DNA from: Bacillota bacterium
GTDB lineage: Bacteria; Bacillota; Sulfobacillia; Sulfobacillales; Sulfobacillaceae
Assembly (NCBI GenBank): GCA_021797675.1
Contig: JAJZZH010000131.1
Span: 1-33,359 of the forward strand
DNA: 33,359 bases
Direction: 5' to 3'
The notes under the pieces were generated by a model. That model made no database searches and was not told the origin of the DNA. It was given only the letters and a program-made list of their open reading frames with translations. Shown here piece by piece: positions 8,716 to 17,578 of this stretch. A program made the translations under genes and the position numbers. The number at the start of each line of letters is the position of its first letter. Position 1 is the stretch's first letter.

Positions 8716-9575
8716 TGTGTGCCCGTCCTTGCGTCGGCGTGATTGGACTAGGTCTGATCGGAGGGTCGGCGGCCAAGGCATTTTGCCGTGCAGGGTTTCG
8801 AGTCAAAGGTTACGACCGCAACCCAACCACGATGCGGCAGGCGTTTTTGGACGGTGTGATTGAGAACCGAGAGTCGGGGTGGCAAGCGTGGGCGGAGAGC
8901 GTAGATTGGGTCGTCATGGCGCCGCCCTTGGCTCGGGTTGGAGAATGGCTGGCCGCGTGGGCAGCCGTCGTCCACCGAGAGCAAGTCGTCGTCGACGTCA
9001 GCTCTGTCAAATTGCCGATCGCCGGCGAACTCGCTGCCCTACCTGCACACCTGACCCCGCTATGTTTGCATCCCATGGCTGGACGCGAACGCACGGGATA
9101 TGGAGCATCCCGCGCCGATCTGTTTGACGGTCACGTTTGTGCGGTGATTCCCGTGCCAGGGCGCGGTGAGCCGCCCCAGTCTGTGGTTGACGGGGTGCTC
9201 GGCGCATGGCGCATGCGTGCCGTACCGATGGATGCCTCCACGCACGACCGGGTGGCCGGGTTGGTCAGTCACTTGCCGTACTTGGTGTCGGCGGCGCTCC
9301 TGGTGGCGGCTGACCGCGAGGGAAGTGATCTCGGCCAGTGGCCGACTATGGCCGGGCCGGGGTTTATGGATACCAGTCGCGTAGGGAGTTCGGACCCGAG
9401 CTTGTGGAACGAAATCTTGCAGGCCAACCGCGACACCGTGGTTCCCGTCCTGGAGGCCTATCGACAGGTCATCGAAAGCTGGCTGAGCGCTCTGCGCCTG
9501 GGCTGTGCACTGGATGGCATCGACCGTGCCCCTGCGGTACGGGCGCGTGCAGAAAGGGGAAAGTCATGCAACTGA
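8715..9575 (+). CDS. tyrA: prephenate dehydrogenase
   Basis: This NAD(P)-dependent enzyme oxidatively decarboxylates prephenate to 4-hydroxyphenylpyruvate, the Tyr branch. The product is 286 aa. The Rossmann motif GLGLIGGS lies near the N-terminus. VVDVSSVKLPI and HPMAGRERTGYGASRADLFDG are the prephenate-binding blocks. The C-terminal helical domain includes DRVAGLVSHLPYLVSAAL. It is short and has no C-terminal ACT domain, so feedback inhibition would not act through such a domain. ATG 8715 overlaps the aroF stop (TGATG). The 3' end overlaps aroA by 10 bp. Confidence 0.93.
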   Translation: MCARPCVGVIGLGLIGGSAAKAFCRAGFRVKGYDRNPTTMRQAFLDGVIENRESGWQAWAESVDWVVMAPPLARVGEWLAAWAAVVHREQVVVDVSSVKLPIAGELAALPAHLTPLCLHPMAGRERTGYGASRADLFDGHVCAVIPVPGRGEPPQSVVDGVLGAWRMRAVPMDASTHDRVAGLVSHLPYLVSAALLVAADREGSDLGQWPTMAGPGFMDTSRVGSSDPSLWNEILQANRDTVVPVLEAYRQVIESWLSALRLGCALDGIDRAPAVRARAERGKSCN

Positions 9576-10876
9576 CGCCGTGGCACCGACCGATCGACGC
9601 CCGGATGCGGGTCCCGGGGGACAAATCGATTACCCATCGTGCGATTTTATTTTCTGCGTTGGGCGGTGCAGAAAGTGAGGTGCGGGACTGGTTGGTGGCG
9701 GCAGACACGGAGGCCAGTCTGCGGGTGGCTGAGGCGTGGGGCGTGCAAGTGGTTGAGCGCAGCACCCGCCGCCTGGTCTTGAAGGGGCCGGGGGGCCGCG
9801 AGGCGTGGCATGAGCCGGACCAGCCGATCGACTGCGCCAACGCGGGCACCACCATGCGCTTGGCCATGGGTCTAGCGGCGGGTGCGCCAACCGGTTTGCT
9901 CACGGTGCTGTTTGGCGATGCATCGTTAAGCCGTCGGCCGATGGCCAGGGTGGCCGATCCGCTGACCCAATTGGGAGCGGAATTATGGACCCGGCGCGGC
10001 GGGCTGGCGCCGGTGGCCGTTCGCGGACGCCACCTCACCGGCGGCACGGTTGCGCTGGCGGTGGCTTCAGCGCAGGTCAAGTCGGCCTTGCTGCTGGCTG
10101 GGCTGAACGCAAAGGGCCGGGTCACGGTCGAGGAACCTATACCTACGCGGGATCACACCGAGCGCATGCTGACCGCCATGGGAGCTCGGCTCACCTCGGA
10201 GATGGCGGGCCGGGTGCGGAGGATCACGATCGAGCCGCACCCCGAGGCGTTGCGAACGGTTGACGTCCAGGTCCCCGGGGACCCATCTTCGGCCGCCTTC
10301 TGGGCGACATTGGCCGCGCTCTGGCCCGGGGGGAAAGTGGTGCTGGAAGGCGTCAGCCTCAACCCGGAGCGGTTGGGCTTTTATCACCTGTTGGCTTCGA
10401 TGGGGGCCAAGGTAGGCTACCACGAGCGCGGGTCGGACCCGGAGCCCTGGGGAGACATCACCGTGCAGGGGGGGGCCTTAACGGCGGTTAGCGTGGAAGC
10501 GGACCAGGTACCGGCGATGATTGACGAATTGCCCCTGGTGGCTTTGCTGTCCACCCAGGCCGAAGGAGAGAGTGTCGTTCGCGGGGCGGCAGAGTTGCGC
10601 GTCAAGGAAAGCGATCGCATTCGAGCCACGGTACAGGGCCTTTCCCGCATGGGTGCGGCGATTTTGGAAACCGGCGACGGATTTCGGATTCACGGCCCGC
10701 GCCCGCTCAGCGGGGCGGTGGTGGATGCGCAACGTGATCACCGCATCGCGATGATGTTGGCGATTGCTTCGACGGTGGCCCAGGGAGCGACGGAACTTCT
10801 GGGAGAGGGCTCGGTGGCGATCAGTTACCCGGAGTTTTTCGATACGTTTTCCCGGGTGCGGCAAGAGGCGGAATAA
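9566..10876 (+). CDS. aroA: 3-phosphoshikimate 1-carboxyvinyltransferase (EPSP synthase)
   Basis: AroA transfers enolpyruvyl from PEP to shikimate 3-phosphate. The product is 436 aa from ATG 9566, with ribosome site AAAGGGGAAAG at 9553-9563. The frame is open further upstream, but that part lies inside tyrA. Motifs are VPGDKSITHRA, DCANAGTTMR, ASAQVKSALLLAG, PTRDHTERML, MIDELPLVALL and VKESDRI. The GDKS, SAQxK and RxHxE signatures match the class II type, the group that includes glyphosate-insensitive enzymes; the fourth signature NxTR reads NPER here. The stop TAA overlaps the next start. Confidence 0.96.
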   Translation: MQLTPWHRPIDARMRVPGDKSITHRAILFSALGGAESEVRDWLVAADTEASLRVAEAWGVQVVERSTRRLVLKGPGGREAWHEPDQPIDCANAGTTMRLAMGLAAGAPTGLLTVLFGDASLSRRPMARVADPLTQLGAELWTRRGGLAPVAVRGRHLTGGTVALAVASAQVKSALLLAGLNAKGRVTVEEPIPTRDHTERMLTAMGARLTSEMAGRVRRITIEPHPEALRTVDVQVPGDPSSAAFWATLAALWPGGKVVLEGVSLNPERLGFYHLLASMGAKVGYHERGSDPEPWGDITVQGGALTAVSVEADQVPAMIDELPLVALLSTQAEGESVVRGAAELRVKESDRIRATVQGLSRMGAAILETGDGFRIHGPRPLSGAVVDAQRDHRIAMMLAIASTVAQGATELLGEGSVAISYPEFFDTFSRVRQEAE

Positions 10877-11820
10877 TGGACGGTGAAGGTTATTATGTCG
10901 GCCTGGACGGCGGCGGCACGTCCACGCGGCTGGCCGTGGCTGACGCCCAGGGTACCATTATTCGGCGCGTCGCTGCCGGCGCCAGCAATGTGCTGGCGGT
11001 GGGTTGGCAACGCGCCGAGGCGTCGGTGGCTGAGGTGTGGGAGCAAGCGGGAATCCAGGCGTCCGACGTCTCCGGCATGGTGGTGGGCCTGGCCGGATCC
11101 GACCGCGACGACGTGCGCGGTCCTTGGCGCCAGTATTTGACGCGGATGGGAATCCGTCGTTTTTGGCTCGTCGGCGACTATCGCTTGGCCTGGGCCGCGC
11201 TCACCGGGGGGGCGCCGGGCGCGGTGGCGGTCGTAGGAACGGGGTCGGTCGTCTATGGTGAGGACGGCAGGCGGTCGTTGCGGGCCGGCGGCTACGGCTG
11301 GCAATTGGGCGACGAAGGCTCAGGATTCTGGCTCGGCCGACAGGCCGTACGCGCCTGTCTGGCCGATTGGGAAGGCGTGGGACCGGAGACGAAACTCAGC
11401 GTCCTGATTGAACGCAAATGGGGAGTCGCCACGCCCGCCCAACTCTTGGCCTACTGGTATGCTCCCGATTTTGATCGCCGCGGCGTGGCGGATTTGGCGG
11501 TTGACGTCATTCAGCTGGCGGCCGCGGACTTTGTCGCCCAAGGCCTAGTCGGGGATGCATGCCGCACGCTGGCTGCATTGCTGGCCGCGGTGGTGGACAG
11601 GCTGGCGTGGCAGCCGGGATGGCCGGCGGGCCTGGCGGGCGGTCTGGCGCCGTGGCTGATCCCCTATCTAAAGCGGGAATGGTGGAGCTTGGCGCGGATG
11701 CCGGCGATACAGATCGTGCCCGCGGCACCGGTTGAGGGAGCGGTGCGGCTGGCCCGACAATGGGTGAACGAGAGGAGAGCGGGCGATGGACAAGTGGACG
11801 GAAGAAATCCCCGGGGGTAG
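10876..11820 (+). CDS. BadF/BadG-type ATPase, probable N-acetylglucosamine kinase
   Basis: The product is 314 aa of the ASKHA fold. The phosphate-1 loop YYVGLDGGGTSTRLAVAD is at the N-terminus, and VVGLAGSDRDD and AVAVVGTGSVVYG follow. GGYGWQLGDEGSGFWLGR is the block typical of BadF-family sugar kinases such as mammalian NAGK. The gene starts on the aroA stop (TAATG) and overlaps nagA by 35 bp. A kinase making GlcNAc-6-P next to a GlcNAc-6-P deacetylase is a sensible pair, perhaps for recycling cell-wall amino sugar. The substrate is inferred from the neighbour, not from binding residues. Confidence 0.8.
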   Translation: MDGEGYYVGLDGGGTSTRLAVADAQGTIIRRVAAGASNVLAVGWQRAEASVAEVWEQAGIQASDVSGMVVGLAGSDRDDVRGPWRQYLTRMGIRRFWLVGDYRLAWAALTGGAPGAVAVVGTGSVVYGEDGRRSLRAGGYGWQLGDEGSGFWLGRQAVRACLADWEGVGPETKLSVLIERKWGVATPAQLLAYWYAPDFDRRGVADLAVDVIQLAAADFVAQGLVGDACRTLAALLAAVVDRLAWQPGWPAGLAGGLAPWLIPYLKREWWSLARMPAIQIVPAAPVEGAVRLARQWVNERRAGDGQVDGRNPRG

Positions 11821-12934
11821 GCGGATAAACGGGCAGATTTGGGATAGTCGTGAACGACGGTTCAAGGCCGGGGAGATCACGTGGAATCGCGAGGGCGTGA
11901 TCGATGGCGTGCGTCCCCGCTCGTCCGTCGAACGACAATGGATTGTGCCCGGATTTCTGGATCAGCACGTCCACGGCGCTGGCGGGGCCGATACCATGGA
12001 CAGCAACCACGACCGGCTGGCCACCATGGCGGAAGAACTCGCTAAATATGGAGTTACCGGGTTCTTGGCGACGACTTTGACCGCGAGCCCGGCGGCGTTG
12101 CGGAAGGCGGTGGCCGCCGCCGCGGACTATGCCGGCGACCGCGGGGCGGAACTGCTGGGAATTCACCTCGAAGGACCGTATCTGGACCCCGAGCATCGTG
12201 GTGCGCAGCCGCCGGAGTGGATTCGCCCGGCCGACCGCGGGGAACTGGAACAGCTCATCGAGCGCGGCCGCGGGCGTATCCGGTTGATTACGGTTGCGCC
12301 TGAACGTCCTGGGGCAGAAGACACCATCGCGTGGCTGGTCAAACAGGGAATCCGGGTGAACATGGGTCACAGTGGCGCGGATTTCGCTGCCGCCATCCGC
12401 GGAGCCGACGCCGGTGCTGACGGGATCACCCACCTGTTTAACGGAATGCCTTCGTTGCATCACCGCGCTCCGGGACTGGTCGGACTAGCGCTTTCCGACC
12501 CGCGCATCCGGGTCGAAGTCATCGCCGACGGGGTGCACCTTCATCCGGCCGTGGTCCGCATGGTGTGGTCGGCTGCCCAAGGACGCGTGATCGCGGTGAC
12601 CGACGGCATTTCCGCCGTCGGCCTGGGGCCGGGGCGTCACCATCTGGGGGAGCTCGAGGTTGAGGTTGACGACCGCGCCGTCCGCTTGCCGTCGGGTACG
12701 CTGGCGGGCAGCAAACTGACATTGGCGCAGGCCTATCGCAATTTACTGACATGGAACGTGGACGAAGATCAAATCATCGACGCGTTGTCAACCCTGGTCG
12801 CCGAACGTTTTGGCTGGGAGGACCGCGGTCGCTTAGCTCCCGGCTGCCGCGCCGACGCCGTGGTGTTGGACGCGGACAGAAATGTGCTGCAAACTCTGCG
12901 GGGCGGCCGCGTGATTTATGCGAAAGAGTCATAG
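11786..12934 (+). CDS. nagA: N-acetylglucosamine-6-phosphate deacetylase
   Basis: NagA hydrolyses GlcNAc-6-P to GlcN-6-P and acetate. The product is 382 aa of the amidohydrolase superfamily. The metal and substrate motifs are in order: FLDQHVHGAGG, GIHLEGPYLDPEHRGAQ (metal Glu), VNMGHSGADF (His), GITHLFNGMPSLHHR (His), IADGVHLHP and the catalytic Asp in AVTDGISAVG. The C-terminus LAPGCRADAVVLDAD is typical. The start lies within the end of the kinase gene, so the two are probably coupled. It ends the long forward operon; the mobile element follows within a few bases. Confidence 0.94.
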   Translation: MDKWTEEIPGGRRINGQIWDSRERRFKAGEITWNREGVIDGVRPRSSVERQWIVPGFLDQHVHGAGGADTMDSNHDRLATMAEELAKYGVTGFLATTLTASPAALRKAVAAAADYAGDRGAELLGIHLEGPYLDPEHRGAQPPEWIRPADRGELEQLIERGRGRIRLITVAPERPGAEDTIAWLVKQGIRVNMGHSGADFAAAIRGADAGADGITHLFNGMPSLHHRAPGLVGLALSDPRIRVEVIADGVHLHPAVVRMVWSAAQGRVIAVTDGISAVGLGPGRHHLGELEVEVDDRAVRLPSGTLAGSKLTLAQAYRNLLTWNVDEDQIIDALSTLVAERFGWEDRGRLAPGCRADAVVLDADRNVLQTLRGGRVIYAKES

Positions 12935-12939
12935 ACCCG

Positions 12940-13202
12940 ACGGCTGAAACCGGGGGCTTGTAAGTCCACCCTATGATCAGCCTTGGCCGCCGGGACCTTG
13001 GGGGCGAGCGGCTCCGTTCCTTCGATGCAGGCCCGGGAATGCTTGTCCAGTTCCCGGCTCTCTGGTCCTCCGCTAAACGCAAGCTCGGGGTAGTGCTAGC
13101 GGTGCGGAGGGATGGTGCGACACGTTGGAACCCTGGGCGAGGAGAGCGATTCGCAAGAGTCCGTTACCAGCCCCTTACGGGGCTCCGAAAGGAGATCGCA
13201 TC
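12940..13202 (+). ncRNA. probable omega RNA (HEARO) of the iscB element
   Basis: This 260-bp non-coding stretch directly precedes the iscB start, where IscB elements encode their guide RNA. It is rich in paired segments. The stretch CGGGGTAGTGCTAGCGGTGC with following GGAGGGATGGTGC (near 13087-13118) resembles the conserved TGCATAGCGGATGC...GATGGAGC part of known IscB guide RNAs as I recall them. A hairpin AGCCCCTTACGGGGCT and then CCGAAAGGAG (13187-13196) close it, the latter doubling as ribosome site. The guide segment would be at the 5' end, near 12940. Both ends are approximate, and the call rests partly on position. Confidence 0.6.
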
Positions 13203-14715
13203 GTGGTTTTGGTCTTGGATAAGCACCCGAAGCCTTGGATGCCCTCTGTACCGAAAAACGGGCTCTTGCGCATCGACTGATGGACGCCCACACCGAGTTG
13301 TTGCTTGTTTAAGGAGTCTTGGCTTACAGAAGCATTGGGAGGGTGTATTGTATATCCAAGGCCGAACCAATTCGTTCCAGCACCACACCAAACGGAAGCC
13401 TCCATGCGCTACCAAAGTGACCTACCAGTCGGCACCAATATCAGTCGATGTGCAAGAGCCGAAAAACGCGCCCGGTTGTTGTTGAAACGCCGGCGCGGTC
13501 GTCCACACCATGGCCCCCTTCACGATTCGCATGAAGGATCGAACCGGCGAGACCTCGCGTTTTCAAGCCCTTCGAGTAAAGTTTGACCCCGGCCGCAAGC
13601 AAACCGGGGTTTCTGGGATGGCGCGCAAGGATCCCAAGCCGTCTATTGCGGGATTGTCGTGTACCGCACGAACCTCAAAGCGCGGCGGGATAGGTGACGG
13701 GCCGGGCGGCACAAGCGGCGCTATCGGAAGACCCGGTATCGGCCGGCCCGCTTGCAAAACCGCCGGCGCAAGGCGGGGTGGCTGCCGCCGTCGCTGGCAG
13801 CCCGGGTGGATCAGACCTTGCATGCCCTGGCCACACTCTGCCAACGCCTGCGCATCACCGCGCTGAGCGTCGAGCACGTCAAGTTCGACACCCAAAAGTT
13901 GCAGAACGCCGAAATCTACGGCATTCAGTACCAACAGGGCGGCTTGCTGGACTAGGAGATACGCCAGTGATACTGCGATACCACGGATGTGCCGCTGCCC
14001 GTCGAGCACATCCTGGCGAAGAGGCCCGGGGCGGGGTCGGATCGCGTCTCCAATCTGACCTTGGCCTGCGAGGCGTGCAACCAGCGCAAGGGCACGCTGC
14101 CCTTGGACGGGTTCCTGACCCCCGCTCGGTGGGAAGCCGAACGCCTGGAACGCATTCAGTCTCAGCGCAAAGCTCCGTTGCGCGACGCCGCCCTAATGAA
14201 CACGGTACGCTGGCGCCTTGATTGGGGCCTGCGGGATACCGGCTTGGCTGTCAAAAGCGGATCTGGCGGCCGGACCCAATTCCAGCGCATTGCCCGCGCC
14301 CTGCGCAAAGAGCACTACTGCGACGCGCTCTGCGTCGGGGAAAGCACGCCGGCATCCTTGACCCATCTCGCGGCCTATGTGGCGATCTGGACGGCCACCG
14401 GACGGGGCAACCGGCAAATGGGCGGGACGAACCAGAATGGGTCTCCGATCTGGCATCGATCCCGCCAAAAGACCCCTTCGGCTTTCGCACCGGCGACCTC
14501 GTCGCAGCGCACGTAACCTGTGGCAAATATGCCGGCGTATGGACCGGCCGGGTATCCATCCGTGCGTCAGGTTCCTTCGATATTATCGCCGGCGGCCGAC
14601 GTGTGGCCCAAGGCATTTCCCCTCGGGATTGTCGAATTTTGCAACGCGGCGGAGGATGGCACGATGAGCAAAAACCGCTTTCCTCCCCAGGCCTGAAGGC
14701 CTGGGGAGGAAAGCG
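13203..14715 (+). pseudogene. iscB: iscB, RNA-guided HNH/RuvC nuclease, disrupted
   Basis: The pieces read in order as IscB. They are: PLMP-type N-terminus VLDKHPKPWMP from GTG 13203; the basic helix EKRARLLLKR (13461 on); TIRMKDRT and RuvC-I KFDPGRKQTG (13530-13610); the arginine-rich bridge HKRRYRKTRYRPARLQNRRR; Ruv[33 protein letters not shown] with [14 protein letters not shown]; Ruv[14 protein letters not shown]; and the C-terminal domain TGDLVAAHV...VSIRASGSFDI. Catalytic Asp, Glu, His and Asp codons survive. The frame is broken by an indel near 13245, the MITE at 13261-13460, indels near 13488 and 13620-13630, TGA 13695, TAG 13953, TGA 13968 with loss of about ten codons before YCD, and a shift near 14430-14470. 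It cannot make a full protein. Confidence 0.9.
13261..13460. mobile_element. 200-bp MITE inserted in iscB (21-bp TIRs, 8-bp TSD)
   Basis: The left end starts GGCTCTTGCGCATCGACTGA (13261 on). The right end, read in reverse from 13460, starts GGCTCTTGCACATCGACTGA. The terminal inverted repeats match at 20 of 21 positions (13261-13281 and 13440-13460). GAAAAACG occurs directly outside both ends, at 13253-13260 and 13461-13468. Deleting the element plus one copy of the repeat joins TGTACCGAAAAA to CGCGCCCGG and restores the IscB segment CTEKRARLLLKR. It has no coding capacity. TIRs beginning GGCTCTT and 8-bp duplications are known of the ISL3 family, so mobilisation by an ISL3-type transposase is the best guess. 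Confidence 0.88.
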
Positions 14716-14716
14716 G
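14675..14716. repeat. perfect 19-bp hairpin at the right end of the iscB element
   Basis: The arms 14675-14693 and 14698-14716 (CCGCTTTCCTCCCCAGGCC and its complement) are perfectly complementary around a TGAA loop. Such CCCCAGGC-type hairpins are common near the ends of IS200/IS605 elements. It also lies between the convergent nagA and ppc genes and could act as a barrier to transcription from either side, although there is no T-run. Confidence 0.75.
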
Positions 14717-14796
14717 GCGTTTGGTGAATCCTCGTTCAGAGCCGCCCTGGCGAAACAGCAAAAATCGCGGGTCGACTCTGGACTTTGCCGACCGAC

Positions 14797-17418
14797 TCAG
14801 CCCGTATTGCGCAGGCCCAAGGCGATACCCTCCATGGTTTGCGCGATCGGTTCTAGCCACAGGGGATCACCCGAGCTCCGGTACTGACTCAGGAGATGGA
14901 TCTGCAGATAATTCAAGACATCCACGTGGGGGTTTCTCCACTCGACGGCCCGGTGCAAGCGGGGCTGGTTGGAAAGCAGGGTCTGGTGCCCGCTAATCAG
15001 CATGACGCTGTCGTAAAGACGGTGATACTCCCCTTCGATGAGCGGCCAAAACCGACGCACGAGGTCGGGGTTGGATAAGCGCTGGTAGGCCTCGCCCACC
15101 CGCAGGTTGCTCTTTACCAGCGCCAGCTCCAGGTTGTGCAGCAATGTGGTTATGAAGGGCCAGGTCTGATACAGATCACGCAGCAGGGCCAAGTCTTCTT
15201 CGGATTGCGTGACCTGTGAAAGGGCCGTGCCCGCTCCATACCAGCCCGGCAACAGCAGCCGGTTTTGACTCCAGGAAAACACCCAGGGAATGGCTCTCAG
15301 ATCCTCCCAACGGAACTGCTCACGCCAGGAAGGGCGCGATCCCCAGTTGAGGGCGGACATTTCGCTAATCGGGGTGACGCTCAAAAAATAGTCCCAAAAC
15401 TTGGGGTCGTCGATGAGGGATCGATACGTCCGATGGGCCATATCGGCCAGCCGATTCATCAGATCGATGGCCCGAGGCCCTGGATCGACGGGAGGAAACA
15501 GCTGAACCGAGGCCTGCGCCTCCGACATGAGCTCCAGGCTGCGCCAGGCCATGTCCGGGAGGAGAAACTTCTGCGAGAGCACTTCGCCTTGATGCGTCAT
15601 GCGCAGGGGGGCTTGCGCGCTTTCGGCGGGCTGACCCAAGATAGCATAGGAACTCGGCCCGCCGCCGCGCCCGAGCGCTCCCCCCCGACCATGAAAGAAT
15701 CCAATCTGGATACCTTGCGTTTGACCCCAGCGGGCCAAATTCCGCTGGGCCTGGAAAATCGCCCAAGAGGCGGTCATGGTGCCGGCGTCCTTGGTGCTGT
15801 CGGAAAAACCTAGCATAATCTCTTGATAGCGGTTGCGGGATTCCAAGTGGCGGCGATATGACGGCGAGGCGAGCAAATCCGAAAAAATCTCGGGAGCGCG
15901 GGTCAGATCATCGAGCATTTCCAACACCGGAATCAGATCGAACGATAACTGGGGGTCGACGGACTTCATGATAGCCAAGACGCTGAGCAAGTCACTGGCA
16001 CCGTGGGCCATGGAGATCAAATAATGGGGACAACTCTCCGATCCCCACTGGCGCTGCTGAGATGCTGCGAGCAAAAGCGTTTCCTTCAAGTCTCGGACTT
16101 CGGCCGTTGCGGGAATCAAGGCGCGGGGATGCTGGATTAAGTCCTCAAGCACCGCCAGTCGTTGCCGTTCTTCCAATCCCCGGAATTCTTCGCCGATCAT
16201 CTGTACAATGGCTTCTTCGTGGATGCGCCGGTGCTGGCGCAGGTCCAGCGCCAGCAGATGCCAGCCGAACAGGTCGATCTGACCAAGCAGGCGATGGAGT
16301 TCATCGGGCCACAGCGCGGGGTCGTCGGCCCACAGGCGGCCCAACGCGTCTACTTCCTGGCGAAAGGCGTTGGCATGCGGATATCCGCCTACCAGGCGAC
16401 GCTGGCTAAGGTCCAGTTTAACCTTCATCAGGCCGACCAGTTGGCGTAAGGGTTCTAGCGGATAGCGCTTGGCAAGGTCCCGGCGGGCTTCCCCGAGGGG
16501 TTCCTCGTCCGTCGAGCTGAGCCAGTGTTCGACCAATTTGGGATGGGCGAGGTAGCGTTCCGCCGAACTTAGCGTGCGCTCAAGATCGTCAAGACTTTGG
16601 CGATAGAGACGAAACGCTTCCTCGCGCTGCCGTCTAAACGTATAGGCCGTGACTTCGGCGTCGACAAACGGGTGACCATCGCGGTCGCCGCCAATCCACG
16701 AGCCAATGGTCCAGCGGGCGGGGGGGAGCTGGTGATCGGCTAACACGTGGTTTAAATGTTTCAATACGTCGGGTAGGATTTGAAACAGCGTCGTCGTCAC
16801 GTACATGAGCCCGAGCTCCACCTCGTCGAGGACGGTAGGCCGGTTGGGGCGCAGGCTGGGTGTACGCCACACCACATCAACCATGCGGCGGACACTTTGA
16901 CGCCACAAGGTCTCGGCAATGACGCCTTGCGGACGCTGGCTGAGCACACTGGCGAGCTTGCGCATATGCTGCAGCACGGTCCGTCGGGTACTTTCGGTCG
17001 GGTGGGAGGTCAACACCACGGTTGCCGGCGACATCTGGTCCGGTCGCAACGCGGATTCGCGGTGAAGTCGACGATCCAGCACTTCAAAGGACCCGCGCGG
17101 CGGGTTGCTGGCATCGCCACGGCGGTCGGCCACGGTCTGGATGCGTGCCAAGTCTTCGGCCAGATTTTGCAGGCGAAGGCGCTCGGTAAAATACCGCGCC
17201 ATGAGGCGGGAACTTTCCGGGGAGTCGACCCCGAGTTCGCCCACCAGGGCGGGGTCGAAGGATTGCGGCCGTTCGCGCCACACCGAACCAAGTTCCAACC
17301 AACGCGGTACAAAGTCGCCGATCGCGTTGTGTTCGTTGGCGCTGACGGCCTGATCGAGAGCTTCCCACAAAACGTCTACGGTCTCTTTCCAGAGATCGTG
17401 TGTCTCTGCTTCTGTCAC
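14797..17418 (-). CDS. ppc: phosphoenolpyruvate carboxylase
   Basis: Ppc adds bicarbonate to PEP to give oxaloacetate, an anaplerotic step. The product is 873 aa, the usual bacterial length. The catalytic His block LTSHPTESTRR, the substrate loop GSWIGGDRDGHPF, and LGFSDSTKDAGTMTASW with FFHGRGGALGRGGGP are intact. The C-terminus GIALGLRNTG is the conserved end. The start is GTG 17418, preceded on the reverse strand by AGGAGGTAAC, a near-perfect ribosome site. It is monocistronic and converges on the iscB remnant. A reverse-strand TATAAT lies at 17502-17507, without a convincing -35. Confidence 0.97.
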   Translation of the reverse strand: MTEAETHDLWKETVDVLWEALDQAVSANEHNAIGDFVPRWLELGSVWRERPQSFDPALVGELGVDSPESSRLMARYFTERLRLQNLAEDLARIQTVADRRGDASNPPRGSFEVLDRRLHRESALRPDQMSPATVVLTSHPTESTRRTVLQHMRKLASVLSQRPQGVIAETLWRQSVRRMVDVVWRTPSLRPNRPTVLDEVELGLMYVTTTLFQILPDVLKHLNHVLADHQLPPARWTIGSWIGGDRDGHPFVDAEVTAYTFRRQREEAFRLYRQSLDDLERTLSSAERYLAHPKLVEHWLSSTDEEPLGEARRDLAKRYPLEPLRQLVGLMKVKLDLSQRRLVGGYPHANAFRQEVDALGRLWADDPALWPDELHRLLGQIDLFGWHLLALDLRQHRRIHEEAIVQMIGEEFRGLEERQRLAVLEDLIQHPRALIPATAEVRDLKETLLLAASQQRQWGSESCPHYLISMAHGASDLLSVLAIMKSVDPQLSFDLIPVLEMLDDLTRAPEIFSDLLASPSYRRHLESRNRYQEIMLGFSDSTKDAGTMTASWAIFQAQRNLARWGQTQGIQIGFFHGRGGALGRGGGPSSYAILGQPAESAQAPLRMTHQGEVLSQKFLLPDMAWRSLELMSEAQASVQLFPPVDPGPRAIDLMNRLADMAHRTYRSLIDDPKFWDYFLSVTPISEMSALNWGSRPSWREQFRWEDLRAIPWVFSWSQNRLLLPGWYGAGTALSQVTQSEEDLALLRDLYQTWPFITTLLHNLELALVKSNLRVGEAYQRLSNPDLVRRFWPLIEGEYHRLYDSVMLISGHQTLLSNQPRLHRAVEWRNPHVDVLNYLQIHLLSQYRSSGDPLWLEPIAQTMEGIALGLRNTG

Positions 17419-17578
17419 AGTTACCTCCTGATATTGTGTCGACTGGATGCAGGGGAACGATCCTCGGTGAAGAGGCTTGCCGGAACTTTCATGGTAAACC
17501 TATTATAGCTATCTTAGCGGATTGTGCTCTCGTCGACAAATCATATTCCGTCCCTGCCGGACGTTTTAGGGAGGGTCG

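Noticed and set aside
13261-13460. The inserted 200 bp as part of iscB or as a tandem duplication
   Set aside because: The near-perfect terminal inverted repeats and 8-bp direct repeats, plus restoration of the IscB sequence after removal, fit a transposed element instead.
12973-13485. 170-codon forward frame between nagA and ppc
   Set aside because: It crosses the proposed omega RNA, the iscB 5' end and the MITE in a frame that matches none of them.
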